DNA of 64,000 nt. Origin: Aphis gossypii. Taxonomy: Eukaryota; Arthropoda; Insecta; Hemiptera; Aphididae. The stretch spans positions 45,670,351-45,734,350 of the forward strand of contig NC_065533.1 of the NCBI RefSeq assembly GCF_020184175.1, given 5' to 3'. Of the stretch, positions 1 to 14,500 are shown in pieces. A program made the position numbers and the translations under genes. Numbering within the stretch: the stretch's first letter is position 1; each line of letters begins with the position of its first letter. The notes under the pieces were generated by a model. That model had not been told where the DNA came from and did not search any database. It worked only from the letters and a program-made list of their open reading frames with translations.

Positions 1-3000
1 CTGCTTTGTTGAAAGTACATCCCGTATTACATGTCAAACACTCCGGTTTGCTCGGCTGTTGTTCCAAATCTACAAGCACTTTGTACACGTGTTGTACTTC
101 GGAAATATGTTCTATATTGGCTGAATAATATCTGGAAAATTATTATTGCAATGTAGCGAACGTCAGTCTGCCGAAAATACTCGATAATAAAATATATTAG
201 TATATCACTAATATACCTAAGTAAAATTAATAATGATTATATTATCACTAATACAGTATTATAGTACCTATACGTATAATTTGAATAATCACTATTGGCT
301 TTAAACTGCAATTGCTGTATTATACATCATAAAACATAATGATGGCGCATAAAAAAGAAAAATGTTCTTTTATCTTTATTCTATTCATTTTATGCATTGA
401 AGGAAAAAAGATAAATTATTATTACCAATACGTTAATATTTTAGTTTTTGCGCAAAATGAGGAATTTATTATAATGATTTTCTTTTTTTAGCTTTTTTCT
501 TTTACGAGTAAAATAAGTTTTTCAAAAGTTCTATGTAACCTTTATTTTTCGAATTGAAAATATAACCAATTTTTAGGTACTTAAGAGAATATGAATAAAT
601 ACCTGTGATTTTCTCATTGGTTTCTGAAAAACCACTGAAAAACTCGGATAATCATGCGATACGACAGTTTTTTTGTCATTTAACCTTGTTGTAATTCAAA
701 AAAATAATGATCCTAAAACTCGAACTTACTAATCAATAGTTTTATGTGCGATTTAAACATTCAATCCTAACACGTAGTTTAATATGGTACGTACAGTTAA
801 CTAGAGCTTACATATAATTTAATTCGAAATCCCATTTTATGAGTTTATCGACTTCGAATTTACCAGTGGTTATTGGCATTATTTTTCCATTTGAGATGAC
901 ACAAACATGTCTGTACATATCACCGTCATCTTGTTCCAGGGGGTATAATAATGCAATCTGGTTGACGGAGTTAATAATGAGTGACTGTCGAAAATTGAGC
1001 CAACCGTTTTCTTGTTTAAATTCCATCATCTGTCAACATAATTTTTTTAGTTATGATATGTTACACATTAAATTATTTTATATCGCTTAATTTTTACCCA
1101 CTTCTTTCACCTCAGCCGTATTATTAGAAATATGGTAATGTACAAGATGAGATTCATTTTGAATTCTGTTCATCCACATTGCAAACAAATGTTCATCGCC
1201 TGACCATAAAACAGTATACAATATTGTCTCATTACTGAAAAAAATATACTTGTTACTAATTTTTTAATTGATTTCTGAGTTTCGATGTCTGAACAATATA
1301 TATATATATAACTATTATACTTTAAGTGCATAATCTATAGGTATGAATTAGTATATATTTTATTATTATATACGTACACACTTTTGAATATCGATATGTT
1401 ACTAGTACTTACGTGTATTCCTTTACTGGTTTTATTCGTATAGGCACGGGTTCATAATTTGTTATATTTAGAACTTGTACAAATAATTCGACAATTGGAT
1501 TGGGGTCATCAACCTATGTAACATTTAACATTATTTTGATTATTTAAATAAATTACACTAAGTTTGAACTTTACTGTTTTGATAAAATACTTTTGGGTAA
1601 TGATAACTAAACATTTTGCTGTATTGGTCGTACATAGTATCTGGTATGCCGTATGTTGGTAAGTATACCGTTGGTACCAATTCTTCATTAAATGTCGCGT
1701 AGGCTAAATTTTTTCCCGTATTAGAAAACCACATTGCAGAATTTGAACTAAAGATTTCTTCTAAAACGTTAAATAAATAATTAATATACTTTTACATTAT
1801 AAAGATGTAGTATACAAGTTATAATTTTTTTTTTCAAAAATCTTTTTTTAACAATAATATTATTCTCGTTATTTACATATATATATTTATTAATTTCTAT
1901 ATTTCAATATTATATTTTAGTATTAATATAAATATGATAAAAGTGAATTGATTATAACGTTTTATATTAGTAATAATTGCGGTGAAGTGACTTGGTTTTA
2001 TTTCTCTTACAGATGATGCTAACTGATTATTTGCTCATATTATATCACCGAGATCGGTATTTAGGATTCAACTGATTATTGCCTATCAGATATTACTTTA
2101 GATGTTTGGTAATTTAAAATCACATAATTTGTTTTGTGAAATTCACGCGAATCAAATATAAAATAGGTTCACATCGGTTAAAACATTATAAATGTTTGTA
2201 TTAGTTTAAGTAACGACTTGACAGTTAAGTTGATATTTTATAAAAATAAATTATTATCTTCATAAGCGAATTATTAAAATCAAACATCACTAGTTATAAA
2301 TAAATATACTTTCCTGTGTACACCCAATCAGGGATACCGTGGTACAATTTTTCAGATCCGTGAAAAGTTAATTGTTTGACATGGTTTGGTTTTGCAGCTG
2401 TTGAAATATAATATATATTGTAGTTGTCAACAATGGCTAGACTTGAATCATTAGGAGACCATTTGGCGATCATTATATCTCTTGGATTATGTTTTGTGTC
2501 TCTAAGTGTTACTTGTTTCCTGACAAAATAAAATAAAATTATTGAACAGTTTAAAGACAGGTAAACCTAAGATTATAAAGTAGTACATTCATAATAGTAA
2601 TGTGTAGTATACGTCACTTTCCTCATACACTGAAAAGGTTTAACGTACTCAGTTTTTCGCACTATCAGTTAATTTTCAGCGATTCTATTGCAAATTTAAC
2701 AAATTAGTTTAACTACTATTATCTTTCATATGAACGAAGTACGTATCATTGCATTATTAACCGTGTACGCCACTTGTCACAATGGTTCATAATCTATACG
2801 GCTATAATATATTATGTGAATTTTGCTGTTAGATACATTAAATCGCAGGCTAAGAATAAAATTGTTCCTGAATTGCTCTCTTTTATTCATATCCTACTAA
2901 ATTGACTAATTTTAAAATGTTAGATATAATATATTGTATACAGTGCCCAAAATGCTAAACTAGATATATACCTATACTAAAATATAACGTTATCATTTTC

Positions 3001-6000
3001 ATCCTATTTATTGCATCTACGTGCTAATTCGCTGCTATATGCCATATTAATATTAACTGCCAACAATCTCTAACCTATAATTTGTATATACTTTCAAGTT
3101 TTCTAATTTTTCAAATATATCTGAAACGAATGAACGCAAACAATAAAATTAGAATATTTGGAGTACGGCGCTGTATTTAATCTAACCATTGTAAATATAT
3201 TAACATGGACGTTAGATGAGATACCTACTTACACAATTTTGAACTCTGAATAAAATTCTAGAATTACATTATGCTTTAATGACATTTAGTGGTTAAATAT
3301 TAAGTATAATATATTTAAAAACTGAAGTAATTTTTAAAATATTTTAATAATTTGTTTTATGTACTGAACTGCAAATAATCATAAATCATAATACTCATAT
3401 TAAAGTTGTGTAATATATATATTTTATATACATGATAATATGTATTTTGTATTTTTGTCCTGATTCGGTTATGTATAGGAATACTATGTTCTTATAGATT
3501 TATAATATTATTTATTACTAAGACATTTTACAAAAATTGTGTTCAATGCATATATTATTATTAAAATACATATGTGTTTTTATCAACAAAATTCAAAAAT
3601 AGATATATTTGCTTCATAACTTTTACTTACCCAGTCTTGATGTTGATAACGTCATAGGTTGCTGTCGATAAATAACTATAAGTCTTCATCATGAAAAAAA
3701 AACATTTAAGATAAAACTTGGAGACTGTATAAATGAAACTATAGCAATATTATTTATTCAGTACACTACAACAAAAATACAAAAACGCGGAAAAATGTTA
3801 GTCTGAAAATAGTCAGATACCAGAATAAATTGGACCAATGAGTTGAATTATTTACATTTCAAATAGATGAAAAGTTATTTCATTCTAAAATGATTAGGTC
3901 GGAGTTAAGTTTAGCCAATTTGTCCAAGGTTGATTTTGTTTTAAATGGATGCTTGCATAGCTACTTTTTCCTCGTTTTGTATTATGTATCTTAGTTTGTT
4001 TCGAAAACTACAAGAAAATGTATGTAAAACCTCATAAATGGACCCATATATATATAAAACGTAGGGAACTTGTCTTATTTTATTATTCAAAAAAATATAA
4101 TATGTATTTAGGTATAATTAATATCAATATTTAACTTAGCATTACAATAATGATATAATAGTATTTATTATTAGAAATAGGTACTAATTGTTTTTAAAGA
4201 TACTAAAGATACCCACGTATATAAATATTGAAATATGAGATAAAATAAACAAGCATGGGAAATTTATATTAAATAGTTATTTCAAATATTCTTGTATATC
4301 TATGAAAATTTAAAAATTATTAGATTAAAATTTAATTTTTAGATGAATATTATTTGAATTTAACAAAACAATTATTTATTCAAACATTGTTTACTTTTTA
4401 GACCATGGGTATTTCATATAATGTATTATATTTTATGTAATTAATTTAACAGTAAGTACTCATAATTTTAAAAAGGAAAGAAACATTAAAAAAAAAATAA
4501 CATAATTTAGTAATAATAAAACAATTAAAATAAAAAAAAATTCTCTCTTTTATCATTTATTTATAAGTTATAACTTTTTAAAATAACATTTAATTTTAAT
4601 TTTATATTAATTTCTTATGCAGAATATCATTCTGAAAGTTTTGTTGTAAAAGCTAATATGTTTATATAGTAGTAAAAAAATAAGTTATAGTTTATACGTA
4701 TTTAAACTTTTAAGTTGTAACTAACGAGTGATATTGAGTGGCACAAGGATAGTCAGCAACCTTGCTCATATACCTAAACTTTAGATATTATGTCCTAAAA
4801 CTAATCACTTAAAATTAGATTTTTATGATTTCAAACAATTAGAATAATTTAAAAATTCTTAGAAAAATGTTATTTTTCATTCATTAAAAATGCATGTCGG
4901 AATTCAAAAAGTGAAAATATATGTATAATATATATTTATGTTATTTTGTAATGACTAAATTATGAAAAAATATTTTCAAAAACGTTAATAGTTACAATAT
5001 AATTATCACACTGAGCACAGGTTCACTAAGTCACCCTGTATAATTCAGTGACTTTTTAAACCTTTTTAAATATCAATTCATATTTAATCAATAGAGTTAC
5101 TATATTTAAATGATAGATGAATTTTACTTTAAAGTGTTGTCTATTAAAAAGTATGACTTATAGCATTACTATAGTTTGGAATAAATAAAATTTACCTCGT
5201 TGAGATTATAAGCTATTAATAAATATTTCTTGTCAGCTGATAGCTCATATTTATGACAGTATTTCATATGCTAAAAATATAAAAACGCAAATAAACATGT
5301 CCATTTAATACTTGTATTTATGGAATCATTCATTTATAAGTTGTATGTGTTTACCTGCATTGAATTGAACGCTAAAATAGATTTAATTGATTTATTTACA
5401 TCCAATAAAATAATATTCTTGTCTTCATCTTGTGTCAATATACTATCATCTAATTAGTACATAAAAAATGCAATATTAAAATTAAAATAAGAAAATAGGG
5501 TATTCTATATTAAAAAAAAAATAATTTAATTTAATTTTCCTGTTATATAATGTTTTGTTTCAATATTGAACAAAAAACATAATTGTAGACAATTTAATCT
5601 GGAAAATACTTTATATTAAAATTTAAAATACATGATATCGTAAATTATTTTCAATAAGTTAATAATTTAATAAGGACACAGATAGATGATCTATTTATTC
5701 GTGATTTATTGGTTTTTTGAACGTAATAAAGAGATAAAAAAAAATATATTATAAAATATTTAAAGATGTTTAGTTTTGGTTTTTATAAAATTTAACATGC
5801 ATGGTACCTATTTCAAATATTTCTAATAGGTATTTCTCACTATAAATGTATTAATATTTTTATGCTATATTCCATGCCTACTATTTACAAAATAGTGTAA
5901 TGTAGTATAATACTTACTACTTAGAAAAGTTTATTCATTCAAACTGTTTATATAATATTATAAAAAAAAAGTTTTTATGTATACATTATCCTCAATAAAT

Positions 6001-7779
6001 TGTTTTGTAAATAAGTATTTGATAATTTTAAATAATTGACTTAAATTAGTCTTTTTACATTTGATATTTAAATCTGTTAGCATATTGTTTTATATAGAAA
6101 GTCATTAGTTAACTAAATAAAAAGATGAATATTGAAACAATTTTACTTAATAAATGTAAAAAAATATTTTGTATACATAAAAACCACAAATACTTCTTAC
6201 ATATAAATTAAAGAATTTAAAAATGTAAGAGTTCACATTAAAAATCTATCAAAACTGGGTGAATTATAAAAATGATAACATATAAAGTACAATATACCTG
6301 AAACCCATGTTGCTTTGAAATCAAGTTGGTTGTTATTCAATAATGTTTCAAATTTAAGTGGTCTTGATTTTATAATTTGATATTTGGAATATTTAGGCTC
6401 ATCAATTGTAAAGTAAACTATGATAGTTATTAATGAAACAAGAAAACAGAATGCTAACCACACTATAATAAATCCATTTCTTTTAATCTTCCATAAAAAA
6501 TATTCCTGAAAATAATGATGAAATTAAAATGTTAAACACAAATAAATTATTATTTGAAATTCACATTTTCTAATAAAGTTTCTGAGACAGAATTGGAGAG
6601 TAGGTCAAACGATTCAAGTAAAGAAATTAACTTTTATAATTATTTTCCCAAATTCCCTTTAGACCACGCACAAGCCCTTATAATCTGCACCAATTATACA
6701 CATGTACAATAAATTATTTTACTCTTATTTCATTTAAAAATATCGATCACATAGCTGATAAATTTATATTTATAAAATTATATTAATGTATGAAGCCTAC
6801 CTTACAAGTATTGCTAATGCTATACTTTTACAAATAACTTTTTATGAATATTATTATATTAACTATATAGTATGTACCTATATTATTATACAAGTATTAT
6901 ATAAGTATTTAGTATATAATATTTTAATTAACTACTAAATTTGTGAATTTTTATTTAATCAAAATATTATCAGAAAAAAGTTCAATAATAATATTTGTAT
7001 CATATTATTTACAACTTTTTTTGATGCCCGATTATATTATAGTTTATTAAAATAATTATTTCAAGATTGGGTATATCAATAATACTGCTAATATTTTTGA
7101 GTAACTATTAAGTGAACATCCTTGTATTGCTATGCGAAGTTTAAAATACAATCACATTAAAAATGTTATACTGTTTGAAAAAGCGATATTGAATTGGCTG
7201 AAATACCTATTATTTAAGTATTAAAAACAAACATTTTCTAAATAAAATCTTATTTTTAAATACATATATTATCTTTATCTAAATTATTAAATTCATATTT
7301 TCTAGTTGTTTTTCTAAACTCATTATTACTATAGTCTATAATATGCCATCAATTTATACGTGTTAGTTGATTTTATATTGGTATTTTATGTTTAAATTAG
7401 TTTTTAGTCATAAAAGAAACGTCAAATAAAAATATTATATAATATGTTACGGGTAATGTTAACATTTGGATAATGTCAACATTAGTCATCCGTTTTGGCT
7501 AATGTGTAATTTTTCGTTTATTTTATATACATGAAATATTAAAATTATTCGGATAATGTTAATCTTAACTCGTCAATATTGAATAATTTTAAAAGTTATA
7601 TATTAAATAGACTATTGAGTTTTGTTAGCATTCTAAACTATTATAAAGAGTCAAACTGCCAGAGTATAATATTTAGGTTTATCCATAGACATGTAAGACA
7701 GTGAGTTGACATTATCCAAATGTTAACATTACCCGTAACATATATATAATTAAAAATTCGATTTTAAATCACTTACCAT
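1..7779 (-). CDS. Dipeptidyl peptidase 4-like type II membrane protein (S9B), 5' part only
   Basis: Partial, spliced gene. Coding exons in transcript order are 7779-7777 (ATG only), 6505-6298, 5449-5355, 5270-5196, 3683-3631, 2519-2314, 1760-1591, 1513-1413, 1234-1102, 1029-812 and 131 to the left edge. Joined, they keep one open frame of about 464 residues. The N-terminus has a short basic tail (WKIKRNG) and then a hydrophobic signal anchor (VWLAFCFLVSLITIIVYF), as in DPP4/DPP10 type II proteins. The rest matches the beta-propeller: HKYELSADKKYLLIAYN, TYSYLSTATYDV, AKWSPNDSSLAIV, GIPDWVYTEEIFSSNSAMW (with the Glu-Glu motif that binds the substrate N-terminus in active DPP4), LFAMWMNRIQNES, YRHVCVISNG and a Cys-rich CLTCNTGC segment. 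Family members cleave X-Pro/X-Ala dipeptides from secreted peptides. The hydrolase domain with Ser/Asp/His lies outside the window, so activity cannot be judged. The junction 2314/1760 needs a non-canonical GA donor. Confidence 0.85.
7443..7742. mobile_element. MITE with 38-bp perfect terminal inverted repeats
   Basis: The 38 bases at 7443-7480 (starting TATGTTACGGGTAATG) are the exact reverse complement of 7705-7742. The 300-bp element has no coding capacity and an AT-rich core, so it is a non-autonomous DNA transposon. It lies in intron 1 of the DPP4-like gene and its edge is only about 34 bp downstream of the first splice donor. No clear target duplication beyond TA is visible, so the superfamily is unassigned. 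Confidence 0.85.
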
Positions 7780-8462
7780 TATCAAATATTTTGTGTGATA
7801 ATTTTTATTCACCGATGAAACTGTATAATGGCTGAGTAACAAAATACATATAGGTGAGTATTACAAGCGTTTACGTGCATTAATATTTTAAGTATGACTG
7901 CTTAGTATTCACTTAATAACAATTCACCACACGTATTTATAAAAACATATGGTATTTAAACAGATGTTTCAGCATTGTGCTATTTAATACATATTTAAAT
8001 GTTAGTTTCATTTCAATTTTCATTTATATTGTACTACGTATAGTCTAGTCATTACTAATATTTTTTTTATGACTGATTGATGAAACAATTATAATTTTAT
8101 TTGATTTCTTTTTGATATGCTTTTTTTTCTCTAAAAACATCTAGACAGACTTAAAAGTATTAATAACAATTATTTAAATAGGTCCTAATGAGTAGAAGCA
8201 GAAGTATATGTATTTACATATTTATTTTTTTTTTGTTTAAAAAGTAAGAAATTAAGCATACCTACGTTTGAATCTTAGCCTAACGAGTTGGTGTGAACAA
8301 TTTAATTTTGCATTTTTTCACGTATTTTAAACATTTTTAAATACTACCTAAGCATATTATTTTAGTCAGTTTCCGATTAAATACATGTATTGGAAAAAAA
8401 AATACTAATAGATAATATTATTAACTGACTTAGCATATCATATTGATATTTCAATAATTTAA

Positions 8463-8765
8463 GATTCTTTAACGGAGTGATGATGTAATGTAATTGATTT
8501 ATAATGTGAAGGTGTATGTGTGATATTTTTCAGTTAAAATACTTAAGCATTTAGTTTCAATATTTTAGCTGATACTAGAAAAGTAAATATAGTTGGTTCT
8601 TTGGAAGTTAAAAAGAAAAACACCCCAATATTTACTTTTCTTAATAATCAGAAAAACAAAAGAAAATTTTAGAAACACGGTAATTCTTACGGAAAACCAT
8701 TTTTTTATAAAATAGATTTTCTTATTTTGTTGTAATTCAAAAAAAAAAAAAAATAATAATAATAA
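8463..8765 (+). repeat. Fragment of dispersed repeat (GATTCTGAACGGAG family)
   Basis: The stretch starts GATTCTTTAACGGAGTGATGATG, close to the left end of the fuller copy at 14033. It continues with the same kind of diverged blocks, such as TACGGAAAACC followed by TTATTTTGTTGTAATTCAAAAA, and ends in poly(A) plus an AAT microsatellite. The internal part is truncated. It is a decayed, non-coding copy. Confidence 0.55.
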
Positions 8766-9635
8766 TAATAACCGAAGACACTTAACATTTTCATCGAATA
8801 TATATATTTATAATTTATATCATATATTAAAATGTTCTAATACTTTTACATAATATATTTTATTATGTTTTATACTTCTATGTATAGATACAATGACATT
8901 TTTAAACATTAGGATTAATTTTATGTTTTTAAGTTTTAATTTTTTAATATTTATACCATTGTACAGTAAGTTAGTAAGTATTGAATCAAAAATTAATTAC
9001 AATAATATATTGTAATGTATATTTCATACCTACTATACTACAGAAGGGTTATCTACTTTCTTTTACATAATTTGTTCACGCAAGGAATAAGAAGGAAATG
9101 TTATAGTATAAAACACGAAGTGAATGACCTTTCCGTCGATGGAACTATTCAACTATGACATATTAAGGATAATAGCTATTTTTTATTTATTTATTATTAT
9201 ATTGTAATTCAATATTTGAAAACGGGTGTCTAGTGTATTATTAAGTAAGCAGTTCACGACTACGCAGTATTTTTAATCTTTTAGTTGGTATATTTGATAA
9301 ATGCAAGTCCTTAATACGACTATTTGGGTGATTTTGGATTTTAGAGTTTTAATTTTATCTTGTAATATAGTTTAGCTAGATAAATCAATATTTAAGACTA
9401 AAGATATAGTGTGATAATTATATGTAGAGTGATTAATATCAATGGAAAATATTATACTCATTTGTCCTGCAGTGACATTTATCATATTTTTCTTTTTTTT
9501 TAATTCATCTATAAGAATTGTAAATTATTTTGCAGATGAAAATTTATAAAATGTTCAATTTTAATATCAAAGGTTTAGAAATTGTATATATGGTTGGTCA
9601 AGAGAAATTTATACTGAAACTGATAAATCTAAAAA

Positions 9636-10170
9636 AAGTCGGCAAGTGGGTACCGCTCTGCTGTACATTAAGGGGTGGGGTGGACCTCGGACTAGGGTAG
9701 ATTAAATTTGAATGCAATGATAGGTATCATTGTATACGAAAAACGATTCTGAACGGAGATGATTTGTCAGTCTAGAATATATTATAATTAAATATTGTCA
9801 TATATTCTATTTTGAAACAAATATTCCGATTTCATAAAAATTTAAAACTCAAACGCTCAAAACATTTTTCCTATAATGACGCTTAAAATTTTCTGTATAG
9901 CTTTTTGAAGCAAAACTTATGAAAAATCTTGTATTAAATTTTCAACTCTTAGCTACCTATACAAATATTTTTATGAATTATACCTACAAAATAATTTACA
10001 AATATTCATAATTTTGACGAATTTTCGTCAAAATTTGAACTTCAAATGCTAATAAAAAAAAATTGTGCCTATGTATTCTTATAATTTTTTAATCACTATA
10101 AGAATAACATATGAGGAACTTTGTATAAAATTTTCAAGTATTTTGATAGGGCCAAAAAAATTACGCAATA
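9636..10170 (-). repeat. Partial copy of dispersed repeat, inverted relative to the 14-15.5 kb copy
   Basis: The segment GGCAAGTGGGTACC, then TGCTGTACATTAAGGGGTGG, ATGCAATGATAGGTATCATTG and CGATTCTGAACGGAGATGAT is the reverse complement, with few changes, of 15360-15485. Similarity continues through blocks such as TTGACGAATTTTCGTCAAAA and CATATGAGGAAC, then stops near 10170. This is a 5'- or 3'-truncated copy with no coding capacity. Confidence 0.75.
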
Positions 10171-11472
10171 AAATTATAAAAATATGTAGATTAATTTATA
10201 GATACCAAATTCTTATTTATACCATTCACACTGCTTAACGGTAAAGTGGTATTGATTCAAAAGTCAAACACAGTAATATAATATGATACAAATAATAAAT
10301 ATATATAATTTTAATAAACAAATATATATCATATAATAATTATAATAACATGTACTATCATAATATATAGGCTCGTGCCGGGACTTAGCGTTTTTAATTT
10401 TGTAAACATTATCTCGTTTTAAGCAATGTTCTTTGTAGTGATTTCTTCTGTATTTATGCGTGTATTACTTAATTATACTAATATTAAAATTAATTAATTC
10501 AATAGCAATATCAAAAAGATATTATAAAATATACTTAGTGATACAAGCCCACTGCAGACTATCTCCACTTATCCTAGTTTTTCGTTTACAATGATATTAC
10601 ATTATTGAATTTAAATTAAGAATATTTATTAACAGTGACCCTCCGACAGCTAGTGTATAACAGAGCGATACCTATTATACTTACTCATATTTTATTTATT
10701 TAAATTGTTTTCAATAATTATTAAAAATTGTTCAATTTGATGTTTAAAAAACAAAAAACGTCACGATACAGATCATCTTCTTTGTAGGATGAACGGTGAA
10801 CCATTTGGTAAATTTACTATAAATAATGTACTCGTAAATTTTTTTACCACAAAACTGTCTATATAATCTCATTATTACAAGAAACCATTATTGGTACTTG
10901 TATGGGACACTTTAAAAATAATTTATGTCATTATAATAATTGCCTATAAGATCCTTAATTACTGAGTTTTAGGACATCACACGATTCACACGTGTTCTCT
11001 CAATCTCTTAATCAAAATAAATTACATTAAATAGATAAAAAGAAAACGTTGATTATAAATGAATGTTTTTAACATTTAATTTATAAAAAATGTGTACCTA
11101 CGTTTGAACATCTTTTTATAAGGTTTATCTCGAGCAATAATAAGCCGAATAATCTGCAAACAGTGACACACAACACTACCCATAAGTACCATATACTGAA
11201 GAAAACTCTTTTCATTACTACAAATTACATTACCTATTTGTCTAATTATTTATCTTAGATCTGGCTTTTCTATAATTTTTTGTAAAATCTTAAATGTTTG
11301 AAAAGTTTTTGAAGATAAGTAGATAAATTGTTATTAATTGAGTTAAAATTATTTTATTATATTTTTAATCAAAATAGTACCCTAAATTTAAACGCAATTT
11401 ACGAATACACTATCATAGACTTGCAATAATAAAAATTTAATACATTCTTAAATATAATATTACTATAAAAAC

Positions 11473-11478
11473 TTTATT
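11473..11478 (-). terminator. Poly(A) signal AATAAA for the polymerase gene
   Basis: TTTATT on the plus strand reads AATAAA on the minus strand, 34 bases below the stop codon at 11512. It is the first canonical cleavage/polyadenylation hexamer after the stop and would give a very short 3' UTR. Confidence 0.6.
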
Positions 11479-11511
11479 GTTGTAATGTTAATTACAGTTA
11501 TTTAACAGTAC

Positions 11512-14500
11512 CTAATTTAAATATCTGTTCTTCATGCCTTCCATAGTTAGATTGCATAAATAAGAAAACATAGTTAACTTTCTTTGTCTTATACGTTTTG
11601 TTATATTATTGAGAAGATCTAAAGGATCTTGTAGTGCAAGACCACTACCACAAAAGTTATTTTTTAATTTTCTTAATGTCTCTGAAGGAGGTTCACTATT
11701 TTTTTTTTTCATTGGAATATTATATAAATCGCTTTTGGGTATAACCTGTCCAATAATCGGACAGAGAACACTTTTTCTAAGTCTATTTAAGTCTGAATAA
11801 TAATTAAAAAATCCAAATAATAAATCAAAATAAGAAATATTCGGTACTCTCCATATCTGTTTGGCTTTTTCTGGAGTACAAAAAGTGCAATCCCAATCTG
11901 AAAAAAATCATATCAACTAATTGTAAATATATTGTGTAAAATATAAATACCAGTTATTAAAGTAAGTATATTTGATTATGTTTCGATGCAATTTTGTTAC
12001 AAATTCCTATGTATAATTTAAAAAAAAATGTACCTACCTAGGTACTTACCTTCTATAAACATGACATCTGATGTTAATGATTTTGAATAATCTGCATGTC
12101 TTCTGAGAAACATTAATGGAGGTATAACATGAATAACTATCAAGTAAAAGAGAACCAACCATGCTAAGCTATAGCTTTTAAACATATTTCTATTTTTCAT
12201 ACAACTCTGTAATGCCCAATATTTAACAACTGCACAAACTATCCAGTTAACACGTTCGTCCAATGATAAGTATAATCTGAATTGTCGAATACAAAATATG
12301 GTCAATATTATTATAAAATAATCAATAATAAGAAAATGTTTATAATTTACTTGATTAATTTAGTGTTGTATACACTGAGGCCACTTTTAAAAGATAAATC
12401 ACAATATAAACCAGATGGGACATGAAAAAATGTAACTATAGGAACCCTTGAAGCAGTTATTGCTAGTATTTGTGAATATTCATATTTTTGAGACCCAAAT
12501 AATTTTGCAAAATAACGTACTAGATTCGTTTGAGCATGTAGATCATTACTCAATTGTCCCCAAAAAGTGCCAGCTATATAATTTAATTAAAAATTATACT
12601 GTTGTTATTTACAATTTATACAGAAAATTTAATTCAATTTAATAACTAATTAAATTATAACATTATTTGTTTTTATTATTTATTATAAACGGTAGCATTA
12701 TCTACATTAGAAAAATACCCCTTCAACGACCGGCTTTATAGTCTATAGAAATAAAGATACCCTTATTTCATTGATCATTAATAAAAAAAAAATAAATCAC
12801 ATTATATAACCATGTTTAACACACGTCCATCACACCACACTTCACACTTCACACAATACATACAACTAAACTCCTTGAGCACAATAAAAAAGAAGTAAAC
12901 AATGTCATATTAGGAAGGTGCCTCTCAATTTGAAAATGTAATTCAACAAAATTTCTCTAACAACATACAAAATATATTCAGACGTATCAAAATCAAAACA
13001 TAAAGTATATCTAGTATACAACAAAGATAACCAGTGTTTTATCAGTCAAAAATTAAATGATATATGAAGAGATATTACTAGCAAATCCTCTCAAATTAAA
13101 CATAAATATTATACTAATAACAGTAATAACTTGTAACTCTTTTAGCACTTTTTTAAAAATTCAAAAACTTCTAAATAAAAAAACTGAATCACTATAAATA
13201 TCCAAACCATGCTAATCTGAACAAAATAAAATATAAATATAAATCATGTGGGTACCCCATCTCACATTGATATAAAAGGTAATAAAAAAGCAAATAAATA
13301 CTTCAATTAAGTAACGAATACCATTTCTAACCCAACAATAAACAATGTCCACAAAAATTATCGAAATCTATCCCTAAAACAATCATCTCAATTTTGGCAA
13401 AATCGTAGAAACTCAATATCAATTATGAACAACAAAATAAACACAAAAACATTAAAAAACAACTTAAAAATGATATACATTCCTTACTAAATATCACCCG
13501 AGCCCTATTATTAGAATTAGATACACTCCTACTAAATTTTAGTAAAGAATCTCAAAAAAATGGATCATAATATGGCAAAAAGTACTAATAATAGTTAAAC
13601 ATGTATAAGAGCAATATATAAAATATTTTGTAGTACTTACACATAAATCTGATTACCTCCTAAAGTCCTAACACAGCAAAAACACTCGACGAAAACCAAA
13701 CTATGAAAATATCAAATTCTTTAGTTATACTAACATTATAAACAAATTATAAATTTAAAAATATAATATGTTTTTAATATCTGATATGTATATTTAAAAC
13801 AATGTGAAACCATTTTAAGAACTATTTGATTTCGGTTTTTAAAATATGAAAATAACAAATTGTCCAAAAAATAAAACGATATTTAATGAACGATGATTTT
13901 ACTTCATCAAAAGCCTTTCACAGTTCTACTTTATAATTAAGTAACAATTATTAATTATTATTTCTCCTAAATAAATTACAGCCCGATACTATTGTCTATT
14001 TTTATTGCTAGTCGTTATTGTTATTTTTTTTAGATTCTGAACGGAGTGATGAATGTATTGATTTTACAATGATGTGTGTTTTTTTTTTTTTTATTTTTTT
14101 TTTTTTTGTGTCTGTCGACAACATTTGGAGCAGTAAAAATGCTTCGATTTTTGACTTCAGCCCCTCTTTGAAAAGGAAATTAAATCTAATTGGTACTTTG
14201 GGGGGTCAAAAGTTAAAAATTTATATTTTTGAAATGAATCGAGAAAAACCCGAAAAAAATGAGGGAAAAACGGGATTTTTTACGAAAAACCAGTTTACGT
14301 CAAAATCGAATTTTTTATTTTGCTATAACTCAAAAACTAATCTATGTAAATACTTGAAATTTTCACCAAATGTTTATATTAGCGCTCTCCGTACACAGTT
14401 AAATTTTTAAAGAATTTTGACTTTTTTTGAACTATTTATAGACAATTGAAATTTTCAATTTTTCTGAGTATTTTTTTTTTAAATAACGATAAAAAATTTT

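Larger units (their letters stand above)
7780..11470. other. Gene-free interval between the DPP4-like and polymerase genes
   Basis: No open frame with protein-like content was found on either strand. The stretch just above 7779 should hold the 5' UTR and promoter of the DPP4-like gene, but I cannot place a start site. Two fragments of a dispersed repeat (8463-8765 and 9636-10170) occupy part of it. The remainder is AT-rich and looks unconstrained. Confidence 0.6.

Noticed and set aside
14018..14410. 130-codon plus-strand frame with a Phe-rich start
   Set aside because: It is the left end of the dispersed repeat at 14033-15490; its Phe tract comes from poly(T).
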